Both the position numbers and the translations under genes were made by a program. Shown here one piece after another: positions 50,807 through 64,000 of a stretch of 64,000 nt of DNA (the stretch's first letter is position 1; every line of letters begins with the position of its first letter). The notes under the pieces were generated by a model. It was not told the origin of the DNA. It worked only from the letters and a program-made list of their open reading frames with translations, and did no database searches. This stretch comes from Panulirus ornatus. Its lineage: Eukaryota; Arthropoda; Malacostraca; Decapoda; Palinuridae. The stretch is from the NCBI RefSeq assembly GCF_036320965.1, contig NC_092235.1, forward strand, positions 7,239,404 through 7,303,403, in the 5' to 3' direction.

Positions 50807-53800
50807 CCAAAGATATAAACACACATACCAGTAATGATAAACCTGTGTACACTTGGCCTATACATAAGTTGTCCCCCATAAAATGCAACACCAAAGTAGC
50901 TTACTGCACACAAATACTTGGGGAAATATCTGCAAAAAAAAAGGAGAGTGAACTAATATCACATGATATCAAGGACCATAAAACTATTAAAACAGATGGA
51001 CTGAAAATCGCAGATTTGAAATTAACAAGAAACTCTTGTTCCTTGATCACAGTATAACAAACTTTGAGGAAATAAGACATGAAAGTAGCAACAGTAACTG
51101 AATAAAATTTCTTGATATTATTACAGTGGAAAATGTGTATCAAAAATTTCTTCTTCCAGGGAGTAAAAAGGCATGATGTAAGAGCCAGTATCAACTTAAA
51201 CCTGCATGACTGGGAAAATAGAAAAAAAGAGCAAAATGATTCGTTATGAAAAAGAATATTTAAGAAATCCAAGTTATTGGAAACCCATACCACCTAGTAA
51301 AAATGCGAAAGTAAAAACCTGTAAGACAGAGTATAATGCAAACAAGGAAATGGAAATTACATAAATGTTAAAATTACCAAAATCCTTCGAATATGTAAAA
51401 CAAAGGAATCTAACAGACAAAACTTGACCACTAATAACAAATAGTGGTTATACAATTGATTTTTCCAAACAGAATATCATTTCTGAGAACAAATTACAAG
51501 CAGCTGAAGGGAAAATATATAAAATGATAAAGTCTACATTCTTTCTCCACAAGATATACAGATTTCCTGTGGCGCTGTGCTTCATAAGCCAATTTCTATA
51601 TAAACATCGAACTAAAATTATTTAAAAACACATTGAAAACTGAATAACGTTCCCAATATATATAAGAATGATATCTGTACTCACCAAAGACATCCATACT
51701 CAATCCACAGCACAATGGTATCTGTACCATATTTATTTCTGACATATAACTTTGCCGCTACAGCAACCTTCAACCAATCTTTAATCGAAATTTGCATATA
51801 TATCACTACAGAATATGTGTACTCATTTCAGTTGTGTTTTCACGTCAATATAATGAGTTTTCTGCCACGTAACAATGACTTCATAAAAGTTCCATGACAT
51901 GATAGCCATGAACTAAATAAACGATAATCAATAGTCATTAAGGTCATAATAATTTCACATAGATTAGCTCGACGGTGTTTGGATTACAATGTTTTCCGTC
52001 CGTTTTGAATGCTAGAATTATAACACTTATTTATGTTACACTTTTATAACAAGACTTATTTTCATTACAGATTTTCACTGTATGATTACAATGGTTCTTA
52101 GGCTCGAGTAACTGATTATACGCGCATTACCCATTAAACTTATGTAACGATGAGGGGGAGGGGGGGAGGGGGGGGGTAGTTGTATGAGGGGCAGTTGCTC
52201 GACGTAAGGATGGCGAGATGACCACGACGTGCCTGGGTTAAACACTGCCATTCTCTTATAATGGAAGTACCTCTCTCTCTCTTGATAAACCTGTTGCAGA
52301 CACGATGGCTCATCATTACCATTTGTATTCACTAAAACTCATTAACATATATCGGTCAATAGTTAATGATTAGTTTCATGGACGTATTCCTGTGGTTGTA
52401 CAAGTCATTTGGCATAATACACAGTAGGATATTTTACACCAATGATGTAATGTTCTGCCGTGGTAGCACTGGGTAAAGCCTCAAAGTAACATGAGGTGAG
52501 GACTGGCGACCCAGCCAGGATGTGTATGTCTGGCCATCTCTCATCGCTTGAGGTTGGCCGGCGTCTCGGTGTACGGCATGTGTCATGGCGGCCACAAAGC
52601 TTCAGTGAATTTCATCAAAATTTAGTTTTTTCTTTCAGTTGTATTTCTGTTGTTTCTGCTGGACGAAAGAATGTCTCATTTGATGTTATTCAGTGATTTA
52701 TCATTTACAAGATGTAATAATGTACATTTATGTGTAGTTGGACTTACGGTAACTAGATGGGATAACCTTGAAACGCGGTCTTTATCAGGATTTCTTAACG
52801 CCCGTTTGGCTTACCTCTCATATGGAAAGTACTGGCAATCATTTTGTTGACAACGCTAAAGGAAGATCCACAAACACTTGTCACGTTTACCTTTCGCATG
52901 TTTCCCGGGAGAAGCGTTGGTGATTGAGAATTCGTGAGTAAACACACTTTTTTTTATCAATATAAGGCAGTAAAGGATCTCAAACAAAAGTGGTCCCACA
53001 AATAAACAGGTAATGAAACCAGGGAACGAGAATAGAATACCCAATTCAAATTTTCTCCGGACGTTAATCTTATATGGCGCCTGCGTATGTTGCTCTTGTA
53101 AAGGGTAAAGCCAACGGCATTGTTAAACAAGGTTGATGGTATATCAGCTAGAAAGAATGACTTGGAGTCCAACCCTCCATGGACTTTTGTAACTTCAGTA
53201 TTACTTAAGTAGTTTTTAGGATGTCACGTACATAAAAAACAGAATGTTGTGACTGTACTTGTGTGAACTCCTTCCCTTTACAGACGTGATGAATCTTGAG
53301 TAAGCATTGCAAGTTGCAGAGGCTGGGGGATAAGTGTATCCCTGGTTTATATGAATGTACTGTCCAGCCACTCGGCTTGGCAGGGGCTCCGGCTGGTTTT
53401 ATGAGACTGGTGAGAACGCTCCAGGAAGAAGATAGATCAGAATACAAACAGCGTTCGGATATTTGGATGATTTGAGTTTTCTGTAAGATGGAAAACAGAT
53501 GTCGAGAAAGTGTTTCACAGACAGAAGCTGCATCCTGGTTAAACAAAGGTACTTAGCCAGGTGATCCACTCGAGTTTTAATGTCAGACGAGGAGGACACA
53601 AGTAAGTAACGCTGCCAAACTAGGGACCAAGTTTGAGCACATCCAACTCACCGAGTCCCCATATCCTTGCGTATCTCCCATCTATTGCGCACCCGTCAAA
53701 TTCCCACCCACAAACATCTCGTTACCCAAGATTATCATGTTATGCAACAGAAATATGTTACACTCACACTTTCCAAGCCACATGTCTTCATTTGGATATC

Positions 53801-54335
53801 CATTAACCGCCTAATGAATATTTCTTTGATAGAAATTAGGATATAAGTATCATGACAGTTCTAAGTGATTAATGCATATCCACACGACAACGTCTGGCAT
53901 GAAAAGGAGACTATGGTAACGGAATTGATGGTGCGTAACCCAATAAAGTTGTATGTAACAAGTGGTTTGATGGTGATAACTTGAAGGTCGGACATTTGAT
54001 AGGACAACGACGAAGAGAGATTTGCCCAGGGTAAAATATTTCGACGAGTCCATTATGTGATATGTATCTACCCAACTGCAATAGTATTGACCTGATAAAG
54101 ACAGAATTATATATGTTAGGATTCCCATTATTATATGTATGTAATAGTCATTAAGGAGTTTCACTGACAAATACATTCCATGACCAAACAAAGGTCCATT
54201 CAAAAGCTGGGGATGTGACAGCTCGGATACCGGAGATTGAGAGAAAACCCAAGTTCGATAATCAGTGCACAGTTGGAGCAACATATGGTGAGAGGATTGG
54301 CTGGTATATCAGGTTTTTGACATCATACGAAAACT
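50530..54335. other. Gene-poor stretch, no feature beyond (CA)n
   Basis: (CA)n at 50767-50803. Around 50850-51560 some plus-strand frames look coding-like but are broken (IKDHKTIKTDGLKIADLKLT; KSFEYVKQRNLTDK), perhaps a dead element I cannot name. A G-rich stretch lies at 52150-52178. The remainder shows nothing recognisable. Confidence 0.4.
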
Positions 54336-54337
54336 TC

Positions 54338-54410
54338 TGCCCCGAGTGAGGATCGAACTCACGACCTTGAGATTATGAGACTCACGCGCTGCCTACTGCG
54401 CCATCGAGGC
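54338..54410 (-). tRNA. tRNA-Met (CAT), elongator type
   Basis: 73 bases: acceptor GCCTCGA/TCGGGGC with discriminator A, D-arm with GCGCAGTAGGCAGCGC, anticodon loop CTCATAA with the T-T mismatch in the stem that is normal for animal elongator tRNA-Met, and T-arm GTGAG-TTCGATC-CTCAC. TTTT follows within eight bases. Looks functional. Confidence 0.9.
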
Positions 54411-54604
54411 TACAAACACATTACAATTTACGTTCATTCTTTTCTAAACGTAACCACACAACCGCTTCATCCCATTTATAAAAGACTTCTAAAACAAAAG
54501 TATTCCCAAGTAACGGCAGGAGCCTGCGCGGTCGTACGATTAAAAAGATTGTGTGAAACATCTGAACAGATATACAAGTAATTTGTATCACTGTGTTCTA
54601 GAAA

Positions 54605-54679
54605 TACTACTAGTATTATGAGTATTACAACTACTACTAATAATGATATTACTAATACTACTACTATTACTACTACTAT

Positions 54680-54723
<44 letters not shown>

Positions 54724-54847
54724 TTACTACTGCTGCTACTAGTAATAATGATGATAATGATAATGATAATTTAATAGCATTATTATTACTACCACTATTA
54801 CAACTACTAGTAATAATAATATTAACTAATATTACCACTATTATCAG

Positions 54848-54888
<41 letters not shown>

Positions 54889-55092
54889 GTAATAATAATG
54901 ATAATAATAGTAATCATAATGATAATGATAGTAATCATAATAATAATTACAATGATAATGATAGCATTATTATTACTACCACAATTACAACTACTACTGA
55001 TATTACTGATATTACTACTACTACCAATGTTACTGATACTAGTACTATTACTACTTCTAGTAATAATAATAATGATAACAATAATATACATT
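54605..55092. repeat. (ACT)n / (AAT)n-type trinucleotide region
   Basis: Nearly 490 bases of ACT, ATT and AAT triplets with GATAAT interludes, ending at the 3' tail of LINE copy F. Poly-Thr/Ile frames are artefacts. Confidence 0.93.
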
Positions 55093-55095
55093 CAT

Positions 55096-58000
55096 TTATT
55101 ATACTTTGTCACAGTTTCCCGCGTTAGCCAGGTAGCGCAAGGAGAAAGACGAAAGAACGGCCCAACCCACCCACATCCACAGGAATATACATAAACGTCC
55201 ACATACGCACATATACTTACCTATACGTTTCAATGTATACATACATATATATAAATAGATATATAAATGTATACACATGCACATATTCATACATGCTGCC
55301 TTCTTCCATTCTCGCCGCCGCCCCGTCACACATGAAATGACACCCCCATCCCCCGCCTGCGCGCAGGGTAGCGCTAGGAAAGGAAAACTAAAGCCACGTT
55401 CGTCCACACTCAGACTCAAGCTGTCATGTGTAATGCAACGAAACCACAGCCCCCTTTCCACATCCAGGCCCACAAAGCTTTCCAAGGTTTACCCCAGATG
55501 CTTCACATGCTTTGGTTCAATCCACACTGATAGCACGTCGACCCCGGTACACCACATCATTCCAATTCACTCTATTCCTTGCACGCCTTTCACCCTCCAG
55601 TATGTTCAGGCCCCGATCGCTCAAAATCTTTTTCACTCCATCCCTCCACCTCTAATTTGGTATCCCACTTCTCCTCGTTCCCTCCACCTCTGACATATAT
55701 ATCCTCTTTATCAATATTTCTTCACTCATTCTCTTCATGTGACCAAACCATTTCAATACACCCTCTTTTGCTCTCTTAGCCGCACTCTTTTTAATACCAC
55801 ACATCTCTCTTACCCTTTCCTTACTCGATCAAACCACTTCACGGCACATATTGTCCTCAAACATCTCATTTCCAACACATCCACCCTCTTCCGCACAACT
55901 CTATTCATCGCCCATGCCACACAACCATAAAACATTGTTGGAACCACTATTCCTTTAAACATACCCATTTTTGCTTTCCGGGATAACGTTCTCGCCTTCC
56001 ACACATTCTTCAACGCTCCCAGAACCTTGGCCCCTTCCCCCATCCTGTGACTCACTTCCGCTTCCATTGTTCCATCCGCTGCCAAATCCACTCCCAGATA
56101 TCTAAAACTCTTCACTTCCTCCAGTTTTTCTCCATTCAAACTTACTTCTCAATTTACTTGTCCCTCAAACCTACTGAACCTAATAACTTTGCTCTTATTC
56201 ACATTTACTCTCAGTTTTTTATTTTCACACACTTTACTGTACTCAGTCACCAGCTTCTGCAGTTTCTCACACGAATCAGCCACCAGCGCTGTATTATCAG
56301 ATAACAACAACTGACTCATTTCCCAAGCCCTCTCATCCCCAACAGGCTGCATACTTGCCCCTCTCTCCAAAACTCTTGCATTCACCTCCCTAACAACCCC
56401 ATTCATAAAAAAATTAAACAGCTATGGAGACATCACACACCCCTGCCGCAAACCGACATTCACTGAGAACCAATCACTTTCCTCTCTTCCAACACGTACA
56501 CATGCCTTGCTTCCTTGATAAAAGCATTTCACTGCTTCTAGCAACCTACCTCCCACACCATATACTCATAATACACTCCACAGAGCATCTCTATCAACTC
56601 TGTCATATGCCTTCTCCAGATCCCTAAATGCTACATACAAATTCATCGCTTTTCTAAGTATTTCTCACATACATTCTTCAAAGTAAACACCTGATCCACA
56701 CATCCTCTACCACTTCTGAAACCACACTGCTCCTCTCCAATCTGATGTTCTGTATATCCCTTGACCCTCTCAATCAATGCCCTACCATATAATTTCCCTG
56801 GAATAGTCAACAAACTTATACATCTGTAATTCGCACACTTACCTTTATGCCCTTTGCCTTTGTACAGTGGCACTATACATGCATTCCGCTAATCCTCAGG
56901 TACTTCACCATAAGCCATACATATACTGAATATTCTCACCAATCAGTCAACAACACAGTCACCTCTTTTTTTGATAAATTCCACAGCAATACCATCCAAA
57001 ACCGCCGCCTTGCCGGCTTTCGTCTTCCGCAAAACTTTCACTGAGTCTTCTCTGTTTACCAAATCATTCTCCCTGACCCTCTCACTTCGCACACCACCTC
57101 GACCTAAACACCCTATATCTCACTTTTTATCTTCAAACACATTCAACAAACCTTCAAAATACTCACTCCACCTCCCTCTCACTTTTCTCCTACTTGTCTT
57201 ACGCACTTTGTTTACCTCCTTCCAAAACATCTTTTTATTCTCCCTAAAATTTGATGATACTCTCTCACACCAACTCTCATTTGCACTCTTTTTCACCTCT
57301 TGCACCTTTTCTCTTGGTCTCTTGCCTCTTTGTTTTATACATTTCCCAATCATTTGCACTATTTCCCTGCAAAAATCGTCCAAATGCCTCTCTCTTCTCT
57401 TTCACTAACAATCTTACTTCTTCATCCCACCACTCACTGCTCTTTCTTATCTACCAACCTCCCACCTTTCTCATGCCACAGGCATCTTTTGCGCAAGCCA
57501 TCACTGCTTCCCTAAATACATCCTATTCTTCCCCACTCCCCTTACGTCATTTGCTCTCACCTTTTTCCATTCTGCACTGAATCTCTCCTGATACCTTCTC
57601 ACACAAGTCTCCTTTCCAAGCTCACTTACTCTCATCACTCTTTTCACCCCAACATTCTCTCTTCTTTTCTGAAATCCTCTACATATCTTCACCTTCGCCT
57701 CCACAAGATAATGAACAGACATCCCTCCAGTTACCCCTCTCAGCACATTAACATTCAAAAGTTTATCTTTCACGCGCCTATCAAATAACACGTAATCCAA
57801 TAACGCTCTCTGGCCATCTCTCCTACTTAAATACGCATACTTATGTATATCTTTCTTTTTAAACCAGGTATTCCCAATCAACAGCCTTGTCTCAGCACAC
57901 AAATCTAAAAGCTCTCCACCATTTCCATTTACAACACTGAACACTCCATGTACACCAATTATTCCCTCAGCCGTCACTTTAGTCACCTTTGCATTCAAAT

Positions 58001-58375
58001 CACCCATAACTATAACCCGGTCTCGTGCATCAAAGCTGCTAACACACTCACTCAGCTACTCCTAAAACACTTGCCTCTCATGATCTTTCTTTTCATGGCC
58101 AGGTGCATAGGCACCAATAATCACCCGCCTCTCTCCATCTACTTTCATTTTTACACATATCAATCTAAAGTTTACTTTCTTACACTCTATCACATACTCC
58201 CACAACTGCTTCAGGAGTAGTGCTATACCTTCCTATGCTCCTGTCCTCTCACCAACCCCTGACTTTACTTTCGAGACATTCCCAAACCATTCTTCCCTTT
58301 ACCCTTGAGCTTCGTTTAACTCAGAGCCAAAACATCCAGGTTCCTTTCCTCAAACGTAAATTGACCCTGTGGCCA
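55096..58375 (-). mobile_element. LINE copy F: old, nearly full-length, long 3' UTR type
   Basis: From the long 3' UTR (55096-55520) through RT to the endonuclease start (ERNLDVLALS-stop-TKLKGK at about 58290-58350, a stop replacing the usual Glu codon). Its 5' end reaches about 30 bases further upstream than copy B and is not bordered by (TA)n. Many substitutions, stops and indels show it is older than A-D. Confidence 0.85.
55520..58350 (-). pseudogene. Endonuclease/RT ORF of LINE copy F, degenerate
   Basis: Readable pieces: 57501-58007 ([20 protein letters not shown]; endonuclease), 57120-57383 (linker), 56643-56873 ([22 protein letters not shown]), 56149-56406 (QLLLSDNTALVAD, where the FADD Asp-Asp has become SDN, losing one catalytic Asp) and 55810-56139 (C-terminal domain). 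At least five frame breaks. Confidence 0.82.
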
Positions 58376-58456
58376 AGTGATGATATTCCCTCTGAGGCCT
58401 AGTCCTCTGTTCTTAACGCTACTTCGTTAATGCGAGAAATGGCGAATATGAATAAT
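58376..58456 (+). mobile_element. SINE copy S7 (tail fragment)
   Basis: GATATTCCCTCTGAGGCCTA, then CTCTGTTCTTAACGCTAC and GCGAGAAATGGCGAATATGA match the last 80 bases of SINE S1. It abuts the 5' end of LINE copy F. Confidence 0.75.
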
Positions 58457-58459
58457 TGA

Positions 58460-60190
58460 TATAAGTTATTTTAGTATTAATATGCCTACTGGAAGCTTAG
58501 GCAGTTTCTTTTAAGATAAACACGACTACGACTAAATATTACGTGGGGAAAAAAAATCTCGTCAGTAGATAATCTGTGGACGAATCACACCGTTCGACTC
58601 CCTCAGCTTTACAACAGACTGTACAAATATAATATCAGCCAAAAGACACAAGACAGTGCTATTCATAGATGTGTACCCAGCCCGACAGTGCGTCATGGAG
58701 GCTGGAATACATCACCAAAATCCAGTGTCATTTCACATCACCGTTACATTATACACTTCACTGTATTTTTCTAGACGTCAGGAATATGCAGATTAGACCT
58801 GATAACCTCAGATGAATTACAACCACAGCAGAATATCAGGGAGAAATACACATATACACCAGTCATAATGGCCAATCAGACTGGTCATATCAAGAGCTCA
58901 CCATACTAACAGAGAAAAAAAGTGCACAAAGCATATATCAGACCCCGATAGCACCTGCCAAAAAATGTTTTCTATTCAAGTCGCTAAATTTGTGCAGCGA
59001 AGTGCCCCCAAATCTAACCAGTTAAGTCAACCAACAGAGTACCTATGGTGTAAATATGAGCTTAGTTTTAAACTATTAATTGTCTAGCCATATACAGACA
59101 AAGCATTTTAGAGTATGGGTGAACGTCACATATTTAGGTAGGAAGTTCATCTCGTGAACAAATCTTGAGTTATTCTTTCAGCAAATGATGTATCTACAGA
59201 CTGACTCAGGGGTGACGACAAAATGTCCAGCAATGCATCGAGAACTTCAGAGAAATAAGTGATAATCTCATATATGTACGAATAAGTTGGGATGAAAGTG
59301 CCAAAAGTGGGTAAAGAAGAAAAAGGAGTAGTACAGCTACAATGAGATCATTATGACTTTTGACAGCCCAGGACAATTGGTTGCATGACGTGTTTGGTTA
59401 AGGGAACTGCCCCACCTCAGATAATACCATAACATGGAAGTCATCAACGCCGACATCTCATGAGAACACTCACCTACAAACCTGTAAACGAAGTTTTTTT
59501 CTGTCAAACTACGATGATAAGTTTAGAGCATGTAAATGCAGCTACAAATCTTCATGCTTCATGCATAGATTACAGTGGAATGCTCTGCACACGTGCAGAC
59601 GTTCTGCTACGCACATGAACTTGCGTAAGTAGGGCTTACAGCTGGTGACAGCTACAGGGCTTACAGCTGGTAATAGCCACAGGGCTTACAGCTGGTGACA
59701 GCTACAAACTATCATTTGTTTTCATCTTAACAACGAAGTAGCCGGAATGCTAACTACTCCATTCTTTAGCGTAACGACCAATTTTCTCCACAAGTGTATC
59801 ATCCCTCTTCTTGTCTGTATAGTCTTTGTTACTTCCATCCCTACAACCCTACAACTTGATATTGACGAAATCATCTTTATTATTTTCTTTATATCATTTG
59901 GTTTTAAAAGAGATTATGCAGCTGGGTTGCCTCTTTCACACAAGAATCTTCGCTGTTAGAGCCATAAACATCAAAACTTGTAGTAGTATGTATGAGTCAT
60001 AGACAAGTGGTAAAGATATGTACCATACACAGGAAGGGTTGAAAATTCTTTTAAATGAGTCAAGTGTTACTAGCCTGTGGGAAAACTGCCTCTCACACAT
60101 CAGACGCCATACACTGAAAGCAAAGTAATTACTCCCGTCTCGTCCGTCACAGGAACAGTGGTGCTTCCACGCGCGGCTTAACCCGTCTTT
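58460..60190. other. Anonymous sequence with a small 25-bp repeat
   Basis: Three copies of AGGGCTTACAGCTGGTGACA plus GCTAC (59631-59705). No gene recognised. Confidence 0.5.
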
Positions 60191-60195
60191 TAGCT

Positions 60196-60480
60196 ATGAC
60201 CACAAATACAAACGAATCTATTATTAACAAAAAAATCATGAATACTGAAATTATTACCACAGAGCACCGGAAGACAAGAAACTACTTGATAGATTTTCAT
60301 GTATTAAGTGAAACAGCCAAATATTCAAAACCCCCCAGATCCTATGTCAGAAGTGTGGACTTAGTGTCACACGAAGATCTGGAATATCATCATCTCAGAC
60401 ATTGGCCTCGATCACAGGAAAACAGTGTTAATCCTTACTGGAGTTACGATGTGACTGATAGTGAACACAGGCAACCGTAA
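60196..60480 (+). CDS. Hypothetical small protein (94 residues)
   Basis: An ATG-initiated frame with non-repetitive composition (VLSETAKYSKPPRSYVRSVD; EDLEYHHLRHWPRSQENSVN) ending in TAA. No signal peptide, membrane segment or known domain. A possible splice acceptor (CCGTCACAG) lies 45 bases upstream. It could be an exon or chance. Confidence 0.22.
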   Translation: MTTNTNESIINKKIMNTEIITTEHRKTRNYLIDFHVLSETAKYSKPPRSYVRSVDLVSHEDLEYHHLRHWPRSQENSVNPYWSYDVTDSEHRQP

Positions 60481-60953
60481 TAAAAAGAAAGAACGCCATT
60501 TCCGGCCTCTTCGATCAGCTATTAACATTCTCGACGCTCAGAAAGCGACGCTCGGTGAAGACCAGGTGTATCGGAGGTTCAACAATTGAGAGACAAAAGA
60601 TTGGCTTTGGAACTTAATGAATAATGCTTGATGTCGAGTAATAATACATGTCATTCTGGTGCTAAGGATGGGACTAGATTTATACTTGCGAAGACGTTGT
60701 CGAAAACGAGGCAAGTCCATGAATTTAAGTGTTATGCATCAGGACAGAAATACGAAATATCAAAGCAATAAAGAAGTAAGGGAGTTTACGTGTGAAACGC
60801 TCATCGAGCAAAACACGAGAAGCCCCACACACGATAATTCTTCCATTAAAAGCCACCCGGCACCTTAAAAATCCTCCCACCACTCCTAACTCAACAACAC
60901 AAAATCGACAGTTTCCAAAAATATTTTCGTACAAACTGCTCTACTTTCCTCAT

Positions 60954-61044
60954 CCTTCGATAGCTCAGTTGGTAGAGCGGTGGACTGTAGTTGGAATCTT
61001 AAACAGACATCCATAGGTCGCTGGTTCGAATCTGGCTCGAAGGA
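60954..61044 (+). tRNA. tRNA-Tyr (GTA) with an 18-base intron
   Basis: CCTTCGA/TCGAAGG acceptor, TAGCTCAGTTGGTAGAGC D-arm, anticodon GTA at 60987-60989, and T-arm with GGTTCGAATC. The intron 60991-61008 sits one base 3' of the anticodon, the normal place for eukaryotic tRNA introns, which tRNA-Tyr genes nearly always have. The nearest T4 run is about 40 bases downstream. Confidence 0.9.
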
Positions 61045-61292
61045 TATACTATTCATGACACAACTGTTGTCACAGCCAAGGATTAATTTTCTGTGAGGTT
61101 ATGTACACGTTCCTATTACTGCTAACGACTCTCTGGATCCTCCATTATCCGTTAACCTTTAACTTTGGCAAAACTTTTTTGCTACATTTAATACAAAAGC
61201 ACTATCAGTATACACATATAAAGATGAATAAATTTCACATTCTACACAACTCAAAGTGGGAAAAATGTGAAAATCTCAACAATAAGCTTCAG

Positions 61293-61295
<3 letters not shown>

Positions 61296-61352
<57 letters not shown>

Positions 61353-61355
61353 CTT

Positions 61356-61438
<83 letters not shown>
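61296..61438. repeat. (CT)n followed by (TA)n
   Basis: About 29 CT units, a short CTTTG step, then about 40 TA units, which form the 3' tail of LINE copy G. Confidence 0.95.
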
Positions 61439-61441
<3 letters not shown>

Positions 61442-61454
61442 TTATTATTATCAT

Positions 61455-64000
61455 TTTGCTTTGTCGCTGTCTCCCGCGTTAGCGAGGTAGCGCAAGGAAA
61501 CAGACGAAAGAATGGCCCAACCCACTCACATACACATGTACATACATACACATCCACACACGCAAATATACATACCTATAAATCTCAACGTATATATTCT
61601 ATGTACACACACAGACATATAAATATATACACATGTACATAATTCATACTGTCTGCCTTTATTCATTCCTATCGCCACCCCGCCACACATGAAATAACAA
61701 CCCCCTCCCCCTTATGTGCGCGAGGTAGCGCTAGGAAGACAACAAAGGCACCATTCGTTCACACTCAGTCTCTAGCTGTCATGTAACAATTCACCGAAAC
61801 CACAGCTCCCTTTCCACATCCAGGACCCACAGAACTTTCCATGGTTTACCCCAGACGCTTCACATGCCCTGATTCAATCCTTGACAGCACGTCGACCCCG
61901 GCAAACCACATCGTTCCAATTCACTCTATTCCTTCCACGCCTTTCACCCTCCTGCATGTTCAGGCCCCGATCACTCAAAGTCTTTTTCACTCCATCTTTC
62001 CACCTCCAATTTGGTCTTCCACTTCTCCTCATTCCCTCCACCTCTGACACATATATCCTCTTTGTCAATCTTTCCTCACTCATTCTCTCCATGCGACCAA
62101 ACCATTTCAAAACACCCTCTTCTGCTCTCTCAACTACACTCTTTTTGTTACCACACATCTCTCTTACCCTATTATTACTTACTCGATCAAACCACCTAAC
62201 ACCACATATTGTCCTCAAATATCTCATTTCAAGCACATTCACCCTCCTGGGCACAACTCTATCCATAGCCCACGCCTCGCAACCATACAACATTATTGGA
62301 ACCACTATTCCTTCAAACAAACCCATTTTTGCTTTCCGAAATAATGTTCTCGGCTTCCACACATTCTTCAAGGCTCACAGAATTTTCGCCCCTTCCCCCC
62401 ACCCTATGATTAACTTCTGCTTCCATTGTTCCATCCGCTGCCAAAACCACTCCCAGATATCTAAAACACTTCACTTCCTCCAGTTTTTCTCCATTCTAAC
62501 TTACCTCCCAGTTGACTTGTCCTTCAACCCTAATGTACCTAATAACCTTGCTCTTATTCACATTTACTCTCAACTTTCTTCTTTCACACATTTTAACAAA
62601 CTCAGTCATCAGCTTCTGCAGTTTCTCACATGAATCAGCCAACAGCGCTGTATCATCAGCGAACAACAACTGACTCACTTCCCAAGCTCTCTCATCCACA
62701 ACAGACTGCATACTTGCCCCTCTTTCCAAAACCCTTGCATTCACCTCCCTAACAACCCCATCCATAAACAAATCAAACAACCATGGAGACATCACACACC
62801 CCCTGCCGCAAACCTACATTCACTGAGAACCAATCACTTTCCTCTCTTCCTACACGTACACATGCCTTACATCCTCGATAAAAACTTTTCACTGCTTCTA
62901 ACAACTTGCCTCCCACACCATATATTCTTCATACATTCCACAGAGCATCTCTATCAACTCTATCATATGCCTTCTCCAGATCCATAAATGCTACATACAA
63001 ATCCATTTGCTTTTCTAAATATTTCTCACATATTTTCTTCAAAGCAAACACCTGATCCACACATCCTCTGCTACTTCTGAAACCACACTGCTCTTCCCCA
63101 ATCTGATGCTCTGTACATGCCTTCACCCTCTCAATCAATACCCTCCCATATAATTTACCAGGAATACTCAACAAACTTATACCTCTGTAATTTGAGCACT
63201 CACCTTTGTCCCCTTTGCCTTTGTACAATGGCACTATGCAAGCATTCCGCCAATCCTCACGCACCTCACCATGAATCATACATATATTAAATAACCTTCC
63301 CAACCAGTCAACAATACAGTCACCCTCTTTTTTGATAAATTCCACTGCAATGCCATTCAAGCCCGCTGCCTTGCCGGCTTTCATCTTCCGCAAAGCTTTT
63401 ACTACCTCTTCTCTGTTTACCAAGTCATTCTCCCTAACCCTCTCACTTTGCACACCACCTCGACCAAAACACCCTATATCTGCCACTCTATCATCATACA
63501 CATTCAACAAACCTTCAAAATACTCACTCCATCTCCTCACATCACCACTACTTGTTATCACCTCCCCATTAGACCCTTTCACTGAAGTTCCCATTTGTTC
63601 CCTTGTCTTACGCACTTTATTTACCTACTTCCAAAACATCTTTTTATTCTCCCTAAAATTTAATGATACTCTCTCACCCCAACTCTCATTTGCCTTCTTT
63701 TTCACCTCTTGCACCTTTCTCTTGACCTCCTGCCTCTTTCTTTTATACATCTCCCACTCATTTGCATTATTTCCCTGCAAAGATCGCCCAAATGCCTCTC
63801 TCTTCTCTTTCACTGATAATCTTACTTATTCATCCCACCACTCACTACCCTTTCTAATCTGCCCACCTCCCACGCTTCTCATGCCACAAGAATCTTTTGC
63901 ACAAGCCATCACTGCTTTCCTAAATACATCCCATTCCTCCCCCACTCCCCTTACGTCCTTTGTTCTCACCTTTTTCCATTCTGTACTCAGTCTCTCCTGG
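61455..64000 (-). mobile_element. LINE copy G: long 3' UTR type, continues past the window
   Basis: Long 3' UTR (61455-61870), RT and linker, running off the right edge. Intermediate in divergence between copies A-D and copy F. Confidence 0.87.
61874..64000 (-). pseudogene. RT ORF of LINE copy G, frameshifted, partial
   Basis: Open pieces: 63625-63813 (linker), 62929-63615 (KAAGLNGIAVEF to [12 protein letters not shown]), 62496-62795 ([14 protein letters not shown], Asp pair intact) and 61874-62371 (C-terminal domain, [12 protein letters not shown]). Breaks lie near 62810 (one extra C in the CCCCTGCCGC stretch), 62400-62490 and 63620. Not functional as it stands. Confidence 0.83.

Noticed and set aside
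53205..54284. Minus-strand frames of 113 and 144 residues
   Set aside because: No domain, no coherent neighbouring exons or splice signals; likely chance in mixed sequence.
54476..55194. Poly-Thr, poly-Ile and poly-Val frames
   Set aside because: Translations of the ACT/AAT trinucleotide region.

Overview
The window looks like a repeat-rich, gene-poor stretch of an arthropod nuclear genome, most likely a decapod crustacean. I infer this from very long (TA)n, (CT)n and (CA)n arrays, many copies of a non-LTR retrotransposon with an RTE/'craniofacial development protein 2'-like reverse transcriptase, Penelope-like, Jockey-like and P-element-like remnants, and eukaryotic tRNA genes including an intron-containing tRNA-Tyr. 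It contains one 100-base assembly gap (7002-7101).

Layout. 1-6.9 kb: three copies of one LINE family, two of them (A minus, B plus) head to head around (TA)n and a SINE. 6.8-10.5 kb: a Penelope-like tail, the gap, a pyrimidine-rich degenerate repeat, a hAT-like end, a Jockey endonuclease fragment, a diverged SINE, a Penelope-like GIY-YIG remnant and a 64-bp tandem array. 10.6-16 kb: microsatellites, a 44-bp tandem array and mostly anonymous sequence. 15.97-16.68 kb: a single-exon gene with an RFX/primase-tail-like winged-helix domain. 17-21.5 kb: LINE copy C with a 5' inversion, facing LINE copy D. 22.2-23.4 kb: SINE copies. 24.1-28.9 kb: a nearly full-length, damaged Jockey-like element. 29.8-34.1 kb: three large satellite blocks, one carrying about fifty TGACGTCA sites, with a Tc1-like remnant between them. 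34.5-35.4 kb: a Cc8L18.2-like remnant. 35.7-37.3 kb: two more LINE copies. 38.2-39.1 kb: a single-exon protein kinase-like gene with a TATA box and a perfect CRE palindrome upstream. 41.3-43.2 kb: a 5S rRNA-headed SINE, two tRNA genes and a folded-back Penelope-like fragment. 46.2-48.4 kb: a decayed P-element/THAP9-like transposase. 49-54.4 kb: tRNA genes and tRNA-like remnants. 55-58.4 and 61.5-64 kb: older LINE copies, with an intron-bearing tRNA-Tyr between them.

The main story is the mobile elements. The LINE and the 5S-headed SINE share a 3' tail core, both nearly always sit in (TA)n, and one LINE copy keeps a textbook twin-priming structure. Apart from elements and tRNAs, only the kinase-like and winged-helix genes look like real protein genes. 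Both are single-exon and could be of viral or retroposed origin, but the sequence alone does not settle this. All homology statements rest on recognising motifs by eye; no search was run.
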